A DNA stretch of 43,937 bases from a bacterium (GCA_030538155.1 JAUNUN010000024.1:1-43937); one strand, 5' to 3'; counted from the stretch's first letter, positions 32,220-40,744 are shown. Program-made: numbers and translations. The notes: generated by a model not told the origin, from the sequence alone.

Positions 32220-33584
32220 ATGCGCAAACCGTTTTTTGAGGAAAATGCCCGCAGCGTTGCGGTCGAGACCCTGAGTCAATGGGAGGAGCGGCCTCTGCCC
32301 ATTGACCGAATCTTCACCGCCAGGGCCGCCCGCTTGGAACCGGCCGAGCGCAGGCTGGCGCGCACGCTCGTATATGGGGTACTCCGCCGGCGCGACACCC
32401 TTGATGCGGTTATCGCCCACTATTCCCGCCACAGCCTGGATCAACTGGAAAGCCGTGTGCTGACCACCCTGCGGGTGGGTGTGTTCCAGCTCTTTTTTCT
32501 CTCGCGTATTCCCTCATCTGCTGCAGTCAACACCACGGTCAACACCATGAAGCATGCCCGCAAGCCCTCCTGGCTGGTGGGCTTTGTCAACGGGGTGCTG
32601 CGCCGCATTGCCGCCGAGCGCGCAAATTTGGCCGGGTTCGCTCTGGACAGCAATGGTCTGCCCCACACCAATCACCCCGAGTGGCTGTGCAGTCGTTGGT
32701 GCAAGCACTTCGGCGAGGAGCAGATGCGGGCCATCTGCGCCATCAACAACACCGAGCCGGTGCTGAGCTTGCGGGTCAATACGCGTAAAAACGGCCGGGC
32801 GGATTTTCTCGCCCAGCTGAGGAAAAACGGGGTCAGTGCCCAGCCCGGCAGAATTTCGCCGGTCGGCCTGGTGGTGGATGGCTATCCCGGTCCGATTACC
32901 ACCCTGTACGGTTATGAGGTGGGCCGTTTTCAGGTGCAGGATGAGGGCGCTCAACTCGTCTCCATGCTCCTTTCCGGTCTGCCCGGCCCCAGCCGGGTGC
33001 TGGATGCCTGCGCCGGTTTGGGCGGCAAGACCGGTCATCTGGTGGAACTGCTACCCGCGGGCAGTACGCTGCTGGCGCTGGAGCCGGACGGCCATCGCTA
33101 TCGCCTGCTCTTGGAAAACATCAACCGCCTTGGCCATGAAAAACAGGTGCAGCCGCTGCAGGCTACAGTTGCGGCCCTGGCCCGGAAAAAGCCGCCGCCT
33201 CTTGCACCATTTGATGCCATCCTCATCGATGCGCCCTGTTCCGGTACCGGGGTCATCCGCAGGCAGCCGGATATCCGCTGGAATCGGCAGCCCGCAGATC
33301 TGCCCAAGTATGCAGAGCAGCAGGGGGCACTCCTGCACCAGGCGGCAGGCCTCTTGAAACCGGGCGGTCTTCTCGTCTATGCCACCTGTTCACTTGAGCC
33401 GGAAGAAAACATGCAGGTGGTGGAGCACTTTCTTGCGAGCAGAAAGGCCTTTACCCTTGAACCTGCAGCCCCGCACCTGCCGGAGCAGGCAAAAAACCTG
33501 GCCTTGGAGAACGGCGTTCTTGCCACCCTGCCCACCGACGGCTGCGACGGCTTTTTTGCCGCCTGCCTGCGCCGCGCCTTGTAG
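32220..33584 (+). CDS. rsmB: 16S rRNA m5C967 methyltransferase
   Basis: The 454-residue product has a NusB-like RNA-binding domain (residues 1-135) and a Rossmann-type methyltransferase domain. Motif I is LDACAGLGGKTGHL and the two cysteines of the RNA m5C family are C340 (DAPCSGTG) and C390 (YATCSLEPEEN). It methylates C967 of 16S rRNA. The ATG at 32220 gives the expected MRKPFFEENARSVAVETL family start. No strong ribosome site is seen. It heads a plus-strand run with the helical protein and M24 peptidase genes. Confidence 0.94.
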   Translation: MRKPFFEENARSVAVETLSQWEERPLPIDRIFTARAARLEPAERRLARTLVYGVLRRRDTLDAVIAHYSRHSLDQLESRVLTTLRVGVFQLFFLSRIPSSAAVNTTVNTMKHARKPSWLVGFVNGVLRRIAAERANLAGFALDSNGLPHTNHPEWLCSRWCKHFGEEQMRAICAINNTEPVLSLRVNTRKNGRADFLAQLRKNGVSAQPGRISPVGLVVDGYPGPITTLYGYEVGRFQVQDEGAQLVSMLLSGLPGPSRVLDACAGLGGKTGHLVELLPAGSTLLALEPDGHRYRLLLENINRLGHEKQVQPLQATVAALARKKPPPLAPFDAILIDAPCSGTGVIRRQPDIRWNRQPADLPKYAEQQGALLHQAAGLLKPGGLLVYATCSLEPEENMQVVEHFLASRKAFTLEPAAPHLPEQAKNLALENGVLATLPTDGCDGFFAACLRRAL

Positions 33585-33654
33585 CCTGCCGGGGAGTGCA
33601 TATACTGCCCCATACCTCCCAACTATTCCCATTCCTTTAATTTGGAGAGAGACA

Positions 33655-34254
33655 ATGGCCGAAATCAGGTCCACCATGGATCTTGTCTTGGAGCGCGCCG
33701 CCCGCATGGGTCGGGCCAGCGCCGATGAAATGCAACACGAGGATTTGCAGCGCCGCGGTATGCAGCGGGGCGCAGAATTTTTGGATAAGCCCGACCAGAA
33801 GGCAAGTGATCTGCAGGATCAGTTGAAAAACGCGCCCGAGGTAGAGCGCACGGCACTGCGCCACGGCATGCTTGCCACCATGCTGCGCAACCTCTTTTTA
33901 CCCAGGGACGACGAGGGGAAAACGAGGATGGAGCGGGCCTGCCGGGCCCTGGTGGCCCTGCACGGCGGTTCCGCGCAGATTGACGGCCTCTGCCGGGAAC
34001 TGCAGCAGATAACCGGCCGCTATGACGAGCACCGCAGACAGATTGAAGGACAGCTCAAGGAGCAGATGCGGGCGCAGATCCAGCAGGCCCTGGCCCGTGA
34101 AACCGGCATGCAGACCGATGCCAATAATATCGACCCCACGCTTGACCCGCGCTATGCCCAGGAATGGTCCCACATCGAGGCGGAATTGAACAGCCAGTAC
34201 GGCCAGGCCCTGGACCAGTACCGCGCGGAGCTGTCTCGTCTTTCAGGAGTATGA
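33655..34254 (+). CDS. Uncharacterised helical protein
   Basis: The 199-residue product (ATG at 33655, GGAGAGAG site) is charged and almost wholly helical: MDLVLERAARMGRAS near the start, a middle region (TALRHGMLATMLRNLFL) and a long coiled-coil-like end (GQLKEQMRAQIQQALARET, NSQYGQALDQYRAELSRL). There is no signal peptide, membrane segment or cysteine pair. I recognise the type as conserved in deltaproteobacteria beside M24 peptidases but cannot name a function. Its stop is one base before the next start. Confidence 0.78.
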   Translation: MAEIRSTMDLVLERAARMGRASADEMQHEDLQRRGMQRGAEFLDKPDQKASDLQDQLKNAPEVERTALRHGMLATMLRNLFLPRDDEGKTRMERACRALVALHGGSAQIDGLCRELQQITGRYDEHRRQIEGQLKEQMRAQIQQALARETGMQTDANNIDPTLDPRYAQEWSHIEAELNSQYGQALDQYRAELSRLSGV

Positions 34255-34255
34255 G

Positions 34256-35359
34256 ATGAGTACTGCTTCGCAAGCCCTGGCTAGGGTGCAGGCCATTCTA
34301 CAGGAGCGGCAGCTCGGTGCCCTGCTGGTGTCGCAACCGGAGAACCGGCGCTACCTGAGCGGCTATACCGCGCCGGATCATGGCATTCAGGCAAGCTCCG
34401 GCTACCTGCTCATCCCGCAGGAGGGCGAGCCCTGGCTGCTCACCGATTCGCGCTTCACCCTGCAGGCAGAGGCCGAGGCTGCAGGTTTTCACCTGCATGT
34501 ATACCGGCGCGGGCTTTTGGAGGCGCTGGAAACCGTGTTGCCGCACCTGAAGGTGCAGGTTCTCGGTTTTGAGGCGGATTATTTCCTTTACTCGACCCAT
34601 GCCCGGCTCATGGAGCTTGCGGAAAAGCTGACCGTGCAGCTTGTTGCCACCACGAACCTGATTGAAGAACTGCGGGTGGTGAAAACAGCAGCAGAGCTGG
34701 ATTTGATGCGGGCATCGACCAAACTCAATGAACAGGTTTTTCAGCAGGTCTATGGCCGGATTGCACCTGGCCGGAGCGAGCGGGAAATTGCCCGCCTGAT
34801 CGAGAACACCATGCTGGAACTGGGTGCGGAGCGACCGAGCTTTGACACCATCGTGGCCTTTGGCGAGAATGCGGCCAAACCCCATGCCGTGCCCGGTGAG
34901 CGCAGGCTCAGACCCGGCGAGACCGTACTGATTGATATGGGCCTGGTGCTGCACGGCTACTGCTCGGATATGAGCCGCACCTTTATGCTGGGAACGCCGG
35001 ATGCCCTCTTTATCGAGCGCCTGCGTTTGGTGCGGGCGGCCCAAAAGGCGGCCATTGCCGCTATTCGTGCCGGGGTGACGGGAGCGCAGGTCGATGAGGC
35101 TGCGCGCAAGGTGCTCAGTGAGGGCGGTTATGGCGAGGCCTTTGGCCATGGTCTGGGCCACGGCGTGGGCCTGGCCGTGCACGAGGCCCCGCGTCTTTCT
35201 CCCCACGGCCATGCTCCGCTTCAAGCCGGCATGGTGGTGACCGTGGAGCCGGGGCTCTACCTGGCCGATTGGGGCGGCATCCGCCTGGAAAACATGGTGA
35301 TCGTCACGGAAGAGGGCTGCGAAGTGCTCAACCAGGACACTACCTTTCTTGACCTGTAA
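34256..35359 (+). CDS. M24 family aminopeptidase (Xaa-Pro type)
   Basis: The 367-residue product has the creatinase N-terminal domain (ALLVSQPENRRYLSGYTAPD) and the pita-bread metallopeptidase domain with its five ligands: two Asp in LIDMGLVLHGYCSDMSRTF, His in GHGLGHGVGLAVHE, Glu in VTVEPGLYL and Glu in IRLENMVIV. It should cleave the N-terminal residue before proline. The ATG has an AGGAG site in the end of the preceding gene. It converges with the aroK-like gene, with 26 bases between the stops. Confidence 0.92.
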   Translation: MSTASQALARVQAILQERQLGALLVSQPENRRYLSGYTAPDHGIQASSGYLLIPQEGEPWLLTDSRFTLQAEAEAAGFHLHVYRRGLLEALETVLPHLKVQVLGFEADYFLYSTHARLMELAEKLTVQLVATTNLIEELRVVKTAAELDLMRASTKLNEQVFQQVYGRIAPGRSEREIARLIENTMLELGAERPSFDTIVAFGENAAKPHAVPGERRLRPGETVLIDMGLVLHGYCSDMSRTFMLGTPDALFIERLRLVRAAQKAAIAAIRAGVTGAQVDEAARKVLSEGGYGEAFGHGLGHGVGLAVHEAPRLSPHGHAPLQAGMVVTVEPGLYLADWGGIRLENMVIVTEEGCEVLNQDTTFLDL

Positions 35360-35385
35360 ACCGGGTCACAAATACAACGAAAAAA

Positions 35386-35919
35386 CTACAGCGGCACGCC
35401 CGAGTCCGAGTAGAGGCGCAGGGGCCACAGTTCTGCTGCAATGCGGTCGGCAATTTCATCCTGATTCAGGCCGTCGCAGGGGATGGTAATTTCCGCGTAG
35501 CGCTGATACAAAGTCTGCCGTTCGGCAAAGAGTTCTTCAAAGGTCTGTTCAGGGGCCTTGGCAATGCCGCGAGATTCAAAGTTGCGGATGCGGCGCAGCA
35601 GTTCATCAAAAGACACTTGCAAGAAGATGATGTGGGATGATTGGGCCAGATGGCGCATGGCCTTTTCGCTGTAGGCAGCGCTGCCGCCGGTGGCAATCAC
35701 GTGGCGGCTCAGATTGAGCTTGCAGATCTCCTCTTCCTCGATCCGGCGCAGATAGAGGTGGCCGCCGCTGTCGAGCAGGTGCTGCAGAGACTGCTGCCGG
35801 TTGATCTGGATGAGCACATCGGTATCGATAAAGCCGAGAGACAGATTCTTGGCCAGAATGATACCGATGGTGCTCTTGCCCGCTCCGGGCATGCCGATAA
35901 GGGTGATATTGCTGCGCAT
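35386..35919 (-). CDS. Shikimate-kinase-like P-loop kinase, divergent
   Basis: The 177-residue product has the shikimate kinase fold signature: Walker A GMPGAGKST at residues 9-17, DTD at 32-34, and the lid with RGIAKAP then FAERQTLYQRYA. It differs from canonical AroK in the substrate motif, which reads GGSAAYS (78-84) where AroK has GGG, and the region around residues 52-60 (SGGHLYLRRIE) is not the usual GExxFRxxE. AroK phosphorylates shikimate in aromatic biosynthesis; this paralogue may use another alcohol substrate. The predicted start at 35919 (MRSNITLIGMPG) is clear. It has no operon partner. Confidence 0.8.
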   Translation of the reverse strand: MRSNITLIGMPGAGKSTIGIILAKNLSLGFIDTDVLIQINRQQSLQHLLDSGGHLYLRRIEEEEICKLNLSRHVIATGGSAAYSEKAMRHLAQSSHIIFLQVSFDELLRRIRNFESRGIAKAPEQTFEELFAERQTLYQRYAEITIPCDGLNQDEIADRIAAELWPLRLYSDSGVPL

Positions 35920-35944
35920 GGGTTTGTGCTGATGGTGTGGTGGG

Positions 35945-36008
35945 AAGAAAGCGCTGCTATCGGGTTACTTCCAATTCCATATCAAAGCTCATATCAAAGC
36001 GCTTTCTT
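35945..36008. repeat. Inverted repeat with nested tandem repeat upstream of the kinase gene
   Basis: AAGAAAGCGCT (35945-35955) and AGCGCTTTCTT (35998-36008) are perfect 11-base inverted arms 42 bases apart. Within the loop CATATCAAAGC occurs twice in tandem, and the second copy runs into the right arm. The element lies about 26 bases upstream of the kinase start and could be a leader hairpin or operator; there is no T-run. Confidence 0.5.
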
Positions 36009-36115
36009 GAGCGGCTGCGGGAAATGCCTGCAAAGCTATAATAACGTCTGCCGGGCCCATATTTCCCGCAACTTTTTCATTGTCACTCTGATTGAAAAGT
36101 GACTGAAATCCTGGG

Positions 36116-36298
36116 TTATTCGCTGAAATGCTTCAGCAAAAATTCGCAGTCCGCAGGCGAGAGGTCAAAACGCAGCAGGGCTTCGTCGAGCAGGTTGTTC
36201 CGGCTGAGTTCCGGGTTGGCCTGCAGGGTTTCGGAAACCCAACTGATCGCTTTTTTGAGCTTGTCTGAACGGCTGCTGAGTGGGGTATCGCCTGCCAT
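36116..36298 (-). CDS. Small conserved soluble protein
   Basis: The 60-residue product starts at ATG 36298 with AGGAGG 8 bases upstream. It has the helical sequence RSDKLKKAISWVSETLQANP, then LSRNNLLDEALLRFDLSPADCEFL. The RFDLSPADCEFL ending is familiar to me from short proteins in sulfate-reducing deltaproteobacteria, but no function is known. There is no membrane segment. An upstream GTG at 36307 is in frame but overlaps the ribosome site. Confidence 0.75.
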   Translation of the reverse strand: MAGDTPLSSRSDKLKKAISWVSETLQANPELSRNNLLDEALLRFDLSPADCEFLLKHFSE

Positions 36299-36451
36299 AA
36301 TACACACCTCCTGGCTCTTGTGTTTGCACTGAAGAAAAAAACGGTTCAGCCAGAGCTATACCCTATCAGGCCCAGGCGGACAATGCAGGAATCAGGGCAA
36401 TTCCCATGGGTTCTGCGCCGTTTTCCGGCGCCCGCCCGCCCGCATTCAGGC

Positions 36452-36481
36452 TTGACCGCGCCGGAAGACGCATGCTATAGC
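36452..36481 (+). promoter_or_regulatory. Sigma-70 promoter candidate for yqgE
   Basis: TTGACC (36452-36457) and TATAGC (36476-36481) are 18 bases apart, giving a leader of about 36 bases before the yqgE ATG. Confidence 0.5.
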
Positions 36482-36523
36482 CAAGGGAGCTACCCTTTTT
36501 CACCACCCAAGCCATAGGAGCGC

Positions 36524-37075
36524 ATGGAAAGCCTGGCCGGACAGTTCCTCATTTCCACCCCGCAAATGCCTGATCCCCGTTTTCAGGAGCAGGTGATCTA
36601 TATCTGTGCCCATAACGAGGCCGGGGCCATGGGGCTTGCCGTCAACAATCCCAATCCGCACCTCACCCTGACTGATGTTTTTCTAGGAGCAAATCTGAGT
36701 GTGCCCGAAGGGGCGCCCGCCCCGGTCTATATCGGCGGGCCGGTGGAGATGGAGGCAGGTTTTGTTCTCTTCTTGGCCGAAGCCTGCGCCCACTATGCCA
36801 TGGAGGTCCAGCCCGGCATTTTCGTTTCCAGAGATTCGCGCCTTCTGGAAGACATTGCCAAGGGCGAAGGGCCGAGCGAATTCCTCTTTCTTCTGGGTTA
36901 TGCGGGCTGGGGCGCGGGTCAGCTTGAAAACGAGCTGCTCGATAACGGCTGGCTGGTGGTGCCTGCGAATACGGAGGTCATTTTCCGCACACCGGTGGAA
37001 GAGAAATGGAAAAAGGCAGCAGGCGCTTTTGGTATTGATATCACCCAACTGGGGGATATTATCGGTAACGCGTAG
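36524..37075 (+). CDS. YqgE/AlgH family protein (UPF0301)
   Basis: The 183-residue product has the family markers LAGQFLISTPQMPDPRF at the start, IYICAHNEAGAMGLAVNNP, PVYIGGPVEMEAGFVL, and FLLGYAGWGAGQLENELLDNGWL. AlgH was linked to alginate regulation in Pseudomonas, but the molecular role of the family is unknown. AGGAG precedes the ATG at 36524. It is the first gene of a tight plus-strand run with the YkgJ-like protein and rlmH. Confidence 0.93.
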   Translation: MESLAGQFLISTPQMPDPRFQEQVIYICAHNEAGAMGLAVNNPNPHLTLTDVFLGANLSVPEGAPAPVYIGGPVEMEAGFVLFLAEACAHYAMEVQPGIFVSRDSRLLEDIAKGEGPSEFLFLLGYAGWGAGQLENELLDNGWLVVPANTEVIFRTPVEEKWKKAAGAFGIDITQLGDIIGNA

Positions 37076-37104
37076 TTCTCCTGCACTTTCCCGGTTTTTC
37101 ATCC

Positions 37105-37536
37105 ATGGATTCTCCCCAAAAACTTCCCGAAGTTTCCGATATTTTTGTCTGCACCCGCTGCGGTTACTGCTGCCAGGGTGAAACCACGGTCTCCCTAAAC
37201 GAGCACGACCAAAAGCGCATGGTGGCCCATCTCGGCCTGCCGCGAGAAGAGGTGGCGCGCCGCTACTGGCGTATCACCGGCTCAGTGGTGCAGATGCAGG
37301 TGCGAGACGGCCATTGCATCTTCTACGAGCCGGAGCGCGGCTGCAGTGTACATGCGGGGCGACCATGGCGCTGCCGTCAGTGGCCCCTGCACCCCAGCAT
37401 TCTTGGCGATGAAAATAATTTCTACAGTATCGCCGAATCCTGCCCCGGCCTGAAAACCGATATGGGATATGCGGCATTCTGCCGTATATTCAAGATGCTG
37501 CTGGAAAACAGCCCGCCCCCGGATCAGGAGGAATGA
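37105..37536 (+). CDS. YkgJ family cysteine-cluster protein
   Basis: The 143-residue product contains CTRCGYCCQG near residue 16, CSVHAGRPWRCRQWPLHP in the middle and CPG and CRI later, the pattern of the YkgJ (Fe-S or zinc) cluster family formerly named UPF0153. The cysteines probably bind a metal; the function is unknown. Its stop overlaps the rlmH start by four bases (ATGA), a coupled pair. It lies 29 bases after yqgE. Confidence 0.88.
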   Translation: MDSPQKLPEVSDIFVCTRCGYCCQGETTVSLNEHDQKRMVAHLGLPREEVARRYWRITGSVVQMQVRDGHCIFYEPERGCSVHAGRPWRCRQWPLHPSILGDENNFYSIAESCPGLKTDMGYAAFCRIFKMLLENSPPPDQEE

Positions 37537-38006
37537 AATTTCTGATTCCTCTGCTCGGTAAAACGAGGGAGGCCTATCTGGAAGAGGGTATCCGCGACTA
37601 TGCCGGTCGTTTGCGTCGTTATGCGACCCTTGACATGCCGATCCTCAAGGAGCGGCATGTGCACGGCGCACCGGATGAGCGCAACCTGGCCCGCCAGGCT
37701 GAAGAACTGCTCGCCTGCTGCGCAGGCGTCGGCATACAACTGGTGGTGGCGCTTGATCCTTTGGGCACTGCACTTTCTTCAGAAGAACTGGCCGCCTTGC
37801 TCAGCCGCCGGCAGGAACAGGGCATAGCGGAGATCGCCTTTCTCATCGGCGGCCACCTTGGCCTGCACCGCAACGTACTGAGCCGGGCAGACTTTAGGCT
37901 CTCCCTTTCTAAGCTGACTTTTACCCACGAACTCAGCCGCCTGCTCCTTTTGGAACAGCTCTACCGGGCCTGCACCATCCAGGCCGGGCACAAGTATCAT
38001 ATTTGA
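37533..38006 (+). CDS. rlmH: 23S rRNA pseudouridine-1915 N3-methyltransferase
   Basis: The 157-residue product is a SPOUT-class methyltransferase with the family N-terminus MKFLIPLLGKTREAYLEEGI, the SAM site FLIGGHLGL and the C-terminal HELSRLLLLEQLYRACTIQAGHKYHI. It methylates pseudouridine 1915 of 23S rRNA. It overlaps the preceding YkgJ-like gene by four bases. Confidence 0.94.
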   Translation: MKFLIPLLGKTREAYLEEGIRDYAGRLRRYATLDMPILKERHVHGAPDERNLARQAEELLACCAGVGIQLVVALDPLGTALSSEELAALLSRRQEQGIAEIAFLIGGHLGLHRNVLSRADFRLSLSKLTFTHELSRLLLLEQLYRACTIQAGHKYHI

Positions 38007-38070
38007 GCCTGACCAGGGCAGGGTGGTGAAAATCTTTTGTCTGGCATATCAAGCATATATAGAGACGCCC

Positions 38071-38286
38071 ATGCACGATGATCCATTCTGTGAGGACCCG
38101 GTAAGACGTGTGCTGATCAAGGCTGCAGAACTGGAAGCGGAACAACTGCTTGCCGAGCATCCACTGCATGGCCAAATAGGTTATTGTCACCTGTACTGGG
38201 CGACCATGAAAAGAATTCTGTTGGAACGACACGGGATTGACTGGAAATCGCCTGTAGAAATGAACCCGGATGTGTTCTTCGATTAG
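38071..38286 (+). CDS. Small conserved protein of unknown function
   Basis: The 71-residue product (ATG at 38071) contains ELEAEQLLAEHP, then GYCHLYWATMKRILLERHGI and DWKSPVEMNPDVFFD. I recall similar short proteins in deltaproteobacteria with the KRILxEKYGIxWK and NPDVxFD pattern; no function is known. It lies 64 bases after rlmH, with a weak ribosome site. The in-frame start at 38023 seems to be noise because the preceding residues are not protein-like. Confidence 0.7.
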   Translation: MHDDPFCEDPVRRVLIKAAELEAEQLLAEHPLHGQIGYCHLYWATMKRILLERHGIDWKSPVEMNPDVFFD

Positions 38287-38384
38287 GCAGGGCTCCACAT
38301 TGAGCAGATGTAATCAGCAGACACAGGGCCTGACTATTCACCTGCAAGCTTATCGCGCGGCTTGATTCAGGTGTCCTGTCATGC

Positions 38385-38413
38385 TTGCACTTGCCTTTGA
38401 TCTCCATTAATAT
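38385..38413 (+). promoter_or_regulatory. Sigma-70 promoter for tsaE and the YcaO-TPR gene
   Basis: TTGCAC (38385-38390) and TAATAT (38408-38413) are exactly 17 bases apart. A start near 38420 gives a leader of about 32 bases before tsaE. Confidence 0.65.
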
Positions 38414-38451
38414 GCGGCCTTTGCCCGAATTTTCTGTCTGAGCCCCGCCCT

Positions 38452-39006
38452 ATGAAGGATGGAGAAAAAGAGCTGTACCCGCACGTTTCCTCACATACCT
38501 ACCAGGCGGATCTGCCCGCTTTAGAGCGCATTGCCCAGGTACTGGCAGCGCAGTTGCAGGCAGGCGATGTACTGCTGTTGTACGGCAGCCTGGGTGCAGG
38601 CAAGACCACCTTTACCCAGTTTTTAGCCCGCGCGCTTGAAGTGGGTGAGGACGACTACGTATCCAGCCCTTCCTTTGCCCTGGTGCATGAATATCTGGGC
38701 CGCTTGCCGGTTTTTCACATGGATCTGTACCGCCTGGCCGGGGAAGACGATGTTGAGGCCGGTGGTCTTGTTGAATATTTTGAGGCCCAGGGTATCGTGG
38801 TGGTGGAGTGGCCCGAGCGATTGGGCATTTTTACCCCGCAGGAGTATCTGGCCCTTGCATTTAAGGGGGAACAGGCCGAAAAGCCCACGCTCACCCTAAG
38901 TGCCCATGGTAATTCCTGGCGGCAACGCCTTGGCCTTATCCACAACCTCCTTCTTCCTTTTTCTGCTGACCCTACCAAGCAAAATGGCTGCACCTGTTGT
39001 TCCTGA
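38452..39006 (+). CDS. tsaE: tRNA threonylcarbamoyladenosine biosynthesis ATPase
   Basis: The 184-residue product has Walker A GSLGAGKTTF, the family stretch VSSPSFALVHEY, HMDLYRLAG and VVEWPERLG, the established TsaE motifs. With TsaB, TsaC and TsaD it makes t6A at position 37 of ANN-decoding tRNAs. About 30 C-terminal residues beyond the usual 150 end in NGCTCCS and overlap the next gene. No clear ribosome site precedes the ATG. The 23-base overlap implies coupled translation with the YcaO-TPR protein. Confidence 0.93.
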   Translation: MKDGEKELYPHVSSHTYQADLPALERIAQVLAAQLQAGDVLLLYGSLGAGKTTFTQFLARALEVGEDDYVSSPSFALVHEYLGRLPVFHMDLYRLAGEDDVEAGGLVEYFEAQGIVVVEWPERLGIFTPQEYLALAFKGEQAEKPTLTLSAHGNSWRQRLGLIHNLLLPFSADPTKQNGCTCCS

Positions 39007-40744
39007 TACCCTGATTACGCTGCACTCCTGCCCCAAGGGCTATACCCTGGATCAGGATAAGGCCTGTTCGCCCGAGCAGACTGTGGCCCGTTTTCATGCG
39101 CGGCTTAAGGCAAGCGGGCTGGATATCCTGCAAGATATCCAGCGGGTGGATAACGGTCGCCTCGATATCCCCGTGTATTTCAGCGTCTGCGGGCCGGAGG
39201 CCAGAAGGGTCATCGGTAATAAAAAGCAGATGGGCAAGGGCTCAAGCCCGGAACAGTCGCGCGCAAGCGCCTGCATGGAACTGGCCGAGCGCTTCAGTTT
39301 TTTCAGCTTTCTGCAGGATCTCGCCAGTTTTCTTGTCGGCGACTACCAGCACATGGAATCCCAGGGCTATCCGCTCCTGCCTGTAGACACCCTACTCGCC
39401 TCGGTGCACGATACCAGCCATCCACCGCTGCTCCTGCGCCGGATGCTGCAGGATCTTCCCCTTAAATGGGTCTGGGCCCGTCGCCTAAGCGACGGAAGCC
39501 CCTGGCTTGTGCCCTTTAGCTGGTTTTACGCCATTAACGAGTTCAATGGCCCGGCGGCAGGAAATACTACTGAAGAGGCCGTGCTGCAGGGCATCTGCGA
39601 GGTGGTGGAGCGGCATGTCTGTGCAGTTGTCAGCCGGGAAGAATTGCGCGTGCCTGAAATCGACCTGGACAGCATCAAGGAGCCGGTGGCCGCAGGGCTT
39701 GTTGAAAAATTCCGGGCCAATGGTATTCGCCTGCATCTCTATGATTTTTCGCTTGATACCGGTATCCCCACCGTAGCGGCCCTGGCTTGGGACCCTGCCA
39801 CTTTTCCCGATACAAGCGAGATTGTTTTCACCGCAGGCACCACGCCCGATGCCAACAAGGCGGTGATTCGGGCTTTGACCGAGGTGGCCCAACTTGCCGG
39901 GGATTTTAACAGCGGCTCCAACTATGTGGCCAGCGGCCTGCCCAAGCCCGGCTCGCTGGATGAGGTGAGGTATCTTCTGGCAAGTACGGAAAAAATACCC
40001 ATTTCCGCGCTGCGCGACCTGAAGCACGATGATATCCTGGAAGAACTGCGCGCCTGTGCGCATGTTTTGGCACAGCAGGGGCTGGAGCTTTTTATCGTCA
40101 ACACCATCCATGCCGGTCTGCAGATTCCTGCGGTCTACACCATTATGCCGGGCGCGCATTTTCGTGAACGGGCCATGGGCGGCAATGCCCTGCTCTTTGC
40201 CGCCAAGTTGGCGAGCAACCTGCTTGAAGGCGAGGCCTTGCAGGAAAAACTTGCCGCCATGCAGGAACTTGCGCCACACGAATACTCGCTCTTCTTCTAC
40301 CAGGGCTGTCGGCACTACGAGGCCGGCGATCTGGAGTCGGCCGTCGCCGGTTTGCAACAGGCCTTGGACCTTCACTGCGCAAGCGAAGATCTGCCCTATA
40401 TCTATTCCTATTTAGGCTGCTGTTTGCGCGATCTGGGCCGTTATGAAGAGGCGGTGGCCGCGCTTTCTAAGGGGCTTGGCTATGATGAAGAGCGGCCGGA
40501 CATGCACAACTCCATGGGGGTATGTCTGTTCAAACTGGGCCGCCACCGCGAGGCTGCTCTGCACTTTCAGCGGGCCGTAGCGCTCAACCCCGTATCCGCC
40601 ATCGATTATGCCAATCTCGCCCTGAACCTGGAACTGCTGGGCGAGATCGAGGCGGCCCGCAGCCATTACCAAACCGCGCTGGCCCTGGATGATTCCATTG
40701 CCTTTGCGCGCGAGCACTTGGTCGGGCTCGACTCAGGCATTTGA
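38984..40744 (+). CDS. YcaO-domain protein fused to TPR repeats
   Basis: From the ATG at 38984 the product is 586 residues. Residues of about 55-400 form a YcaO domain, an ATP-dependent amide-backbone-activating family that makes thioamides or azolines in peptides or acts with RimO: ASACMELAERFSFF, GNTTEEAVLQGICEVVERH and RALTEVAQLAGDF are the characteristic ATP-site helices. The last 170 residues are at least three tetratricopeptide repeats (SLFFYQGCRHYEAGDLESAV, IYSYLGCCLRDLGRYEEAV, HNSMGVCLFKLGRHREAA). No TfuA, leader peptide or dehydrogenase gene lies nearby. Its start lies inside tsaE. Substrate unknown. Confidence 0.88.
   Translation: MAAPVVPDTLITLHSCPKGYTLDQDKACSPEQTVARFHARLKASGLDILQDIQRVDNGRLDIPVYFSVCGPEARRVIGNKKQMGKGSSPEQSRASACMELAERFSFFSFLQDLASFLVGDYQHMESQGYPLLPVDTLLASVHDTSHPPLLLRRMLQDLPLKWVWARRLSDGSPWLVPFSWFYAINEFNGPAAGNTTEEAVLQGICEVVERHVCAVVSREELRVPEIDLDSIKEPVAAGLVEKFRANGIRLHLYDFSLDTGIPTVAALAWDPATFPDTSEIVFTAGTTPDANKAVIRALTEVAQLAGDFNSGSNYVASGLPKPGSLDEVRYLLASTEKIPISALRDLKHDDILEELRACAHVLAQQGLELFIVNTIHAGLQIPAVYTIMPGAHFRERAMGGNALLFAAKLASNLLEGEALQEKLAAMQELAPHEYSLFFYQGCRHYEAGDLESAVAGLQQALDLHCASEDLPYIYSYLGCCLRDLGRYEEAVAALSKGLGYDEERPDMHNSMGVCLFKLGRHREAALHFQRAVALNPVSAIDYANLALNLELLGEIEAARSHYQTALALDDSIAFAREHLVGLDSGI

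Noticed and set aside
34298..35224. A 308-codon minus-strand frame over the M24 peptidase
   Set aside because: Antisense to a well-conserved metallopeptidase.
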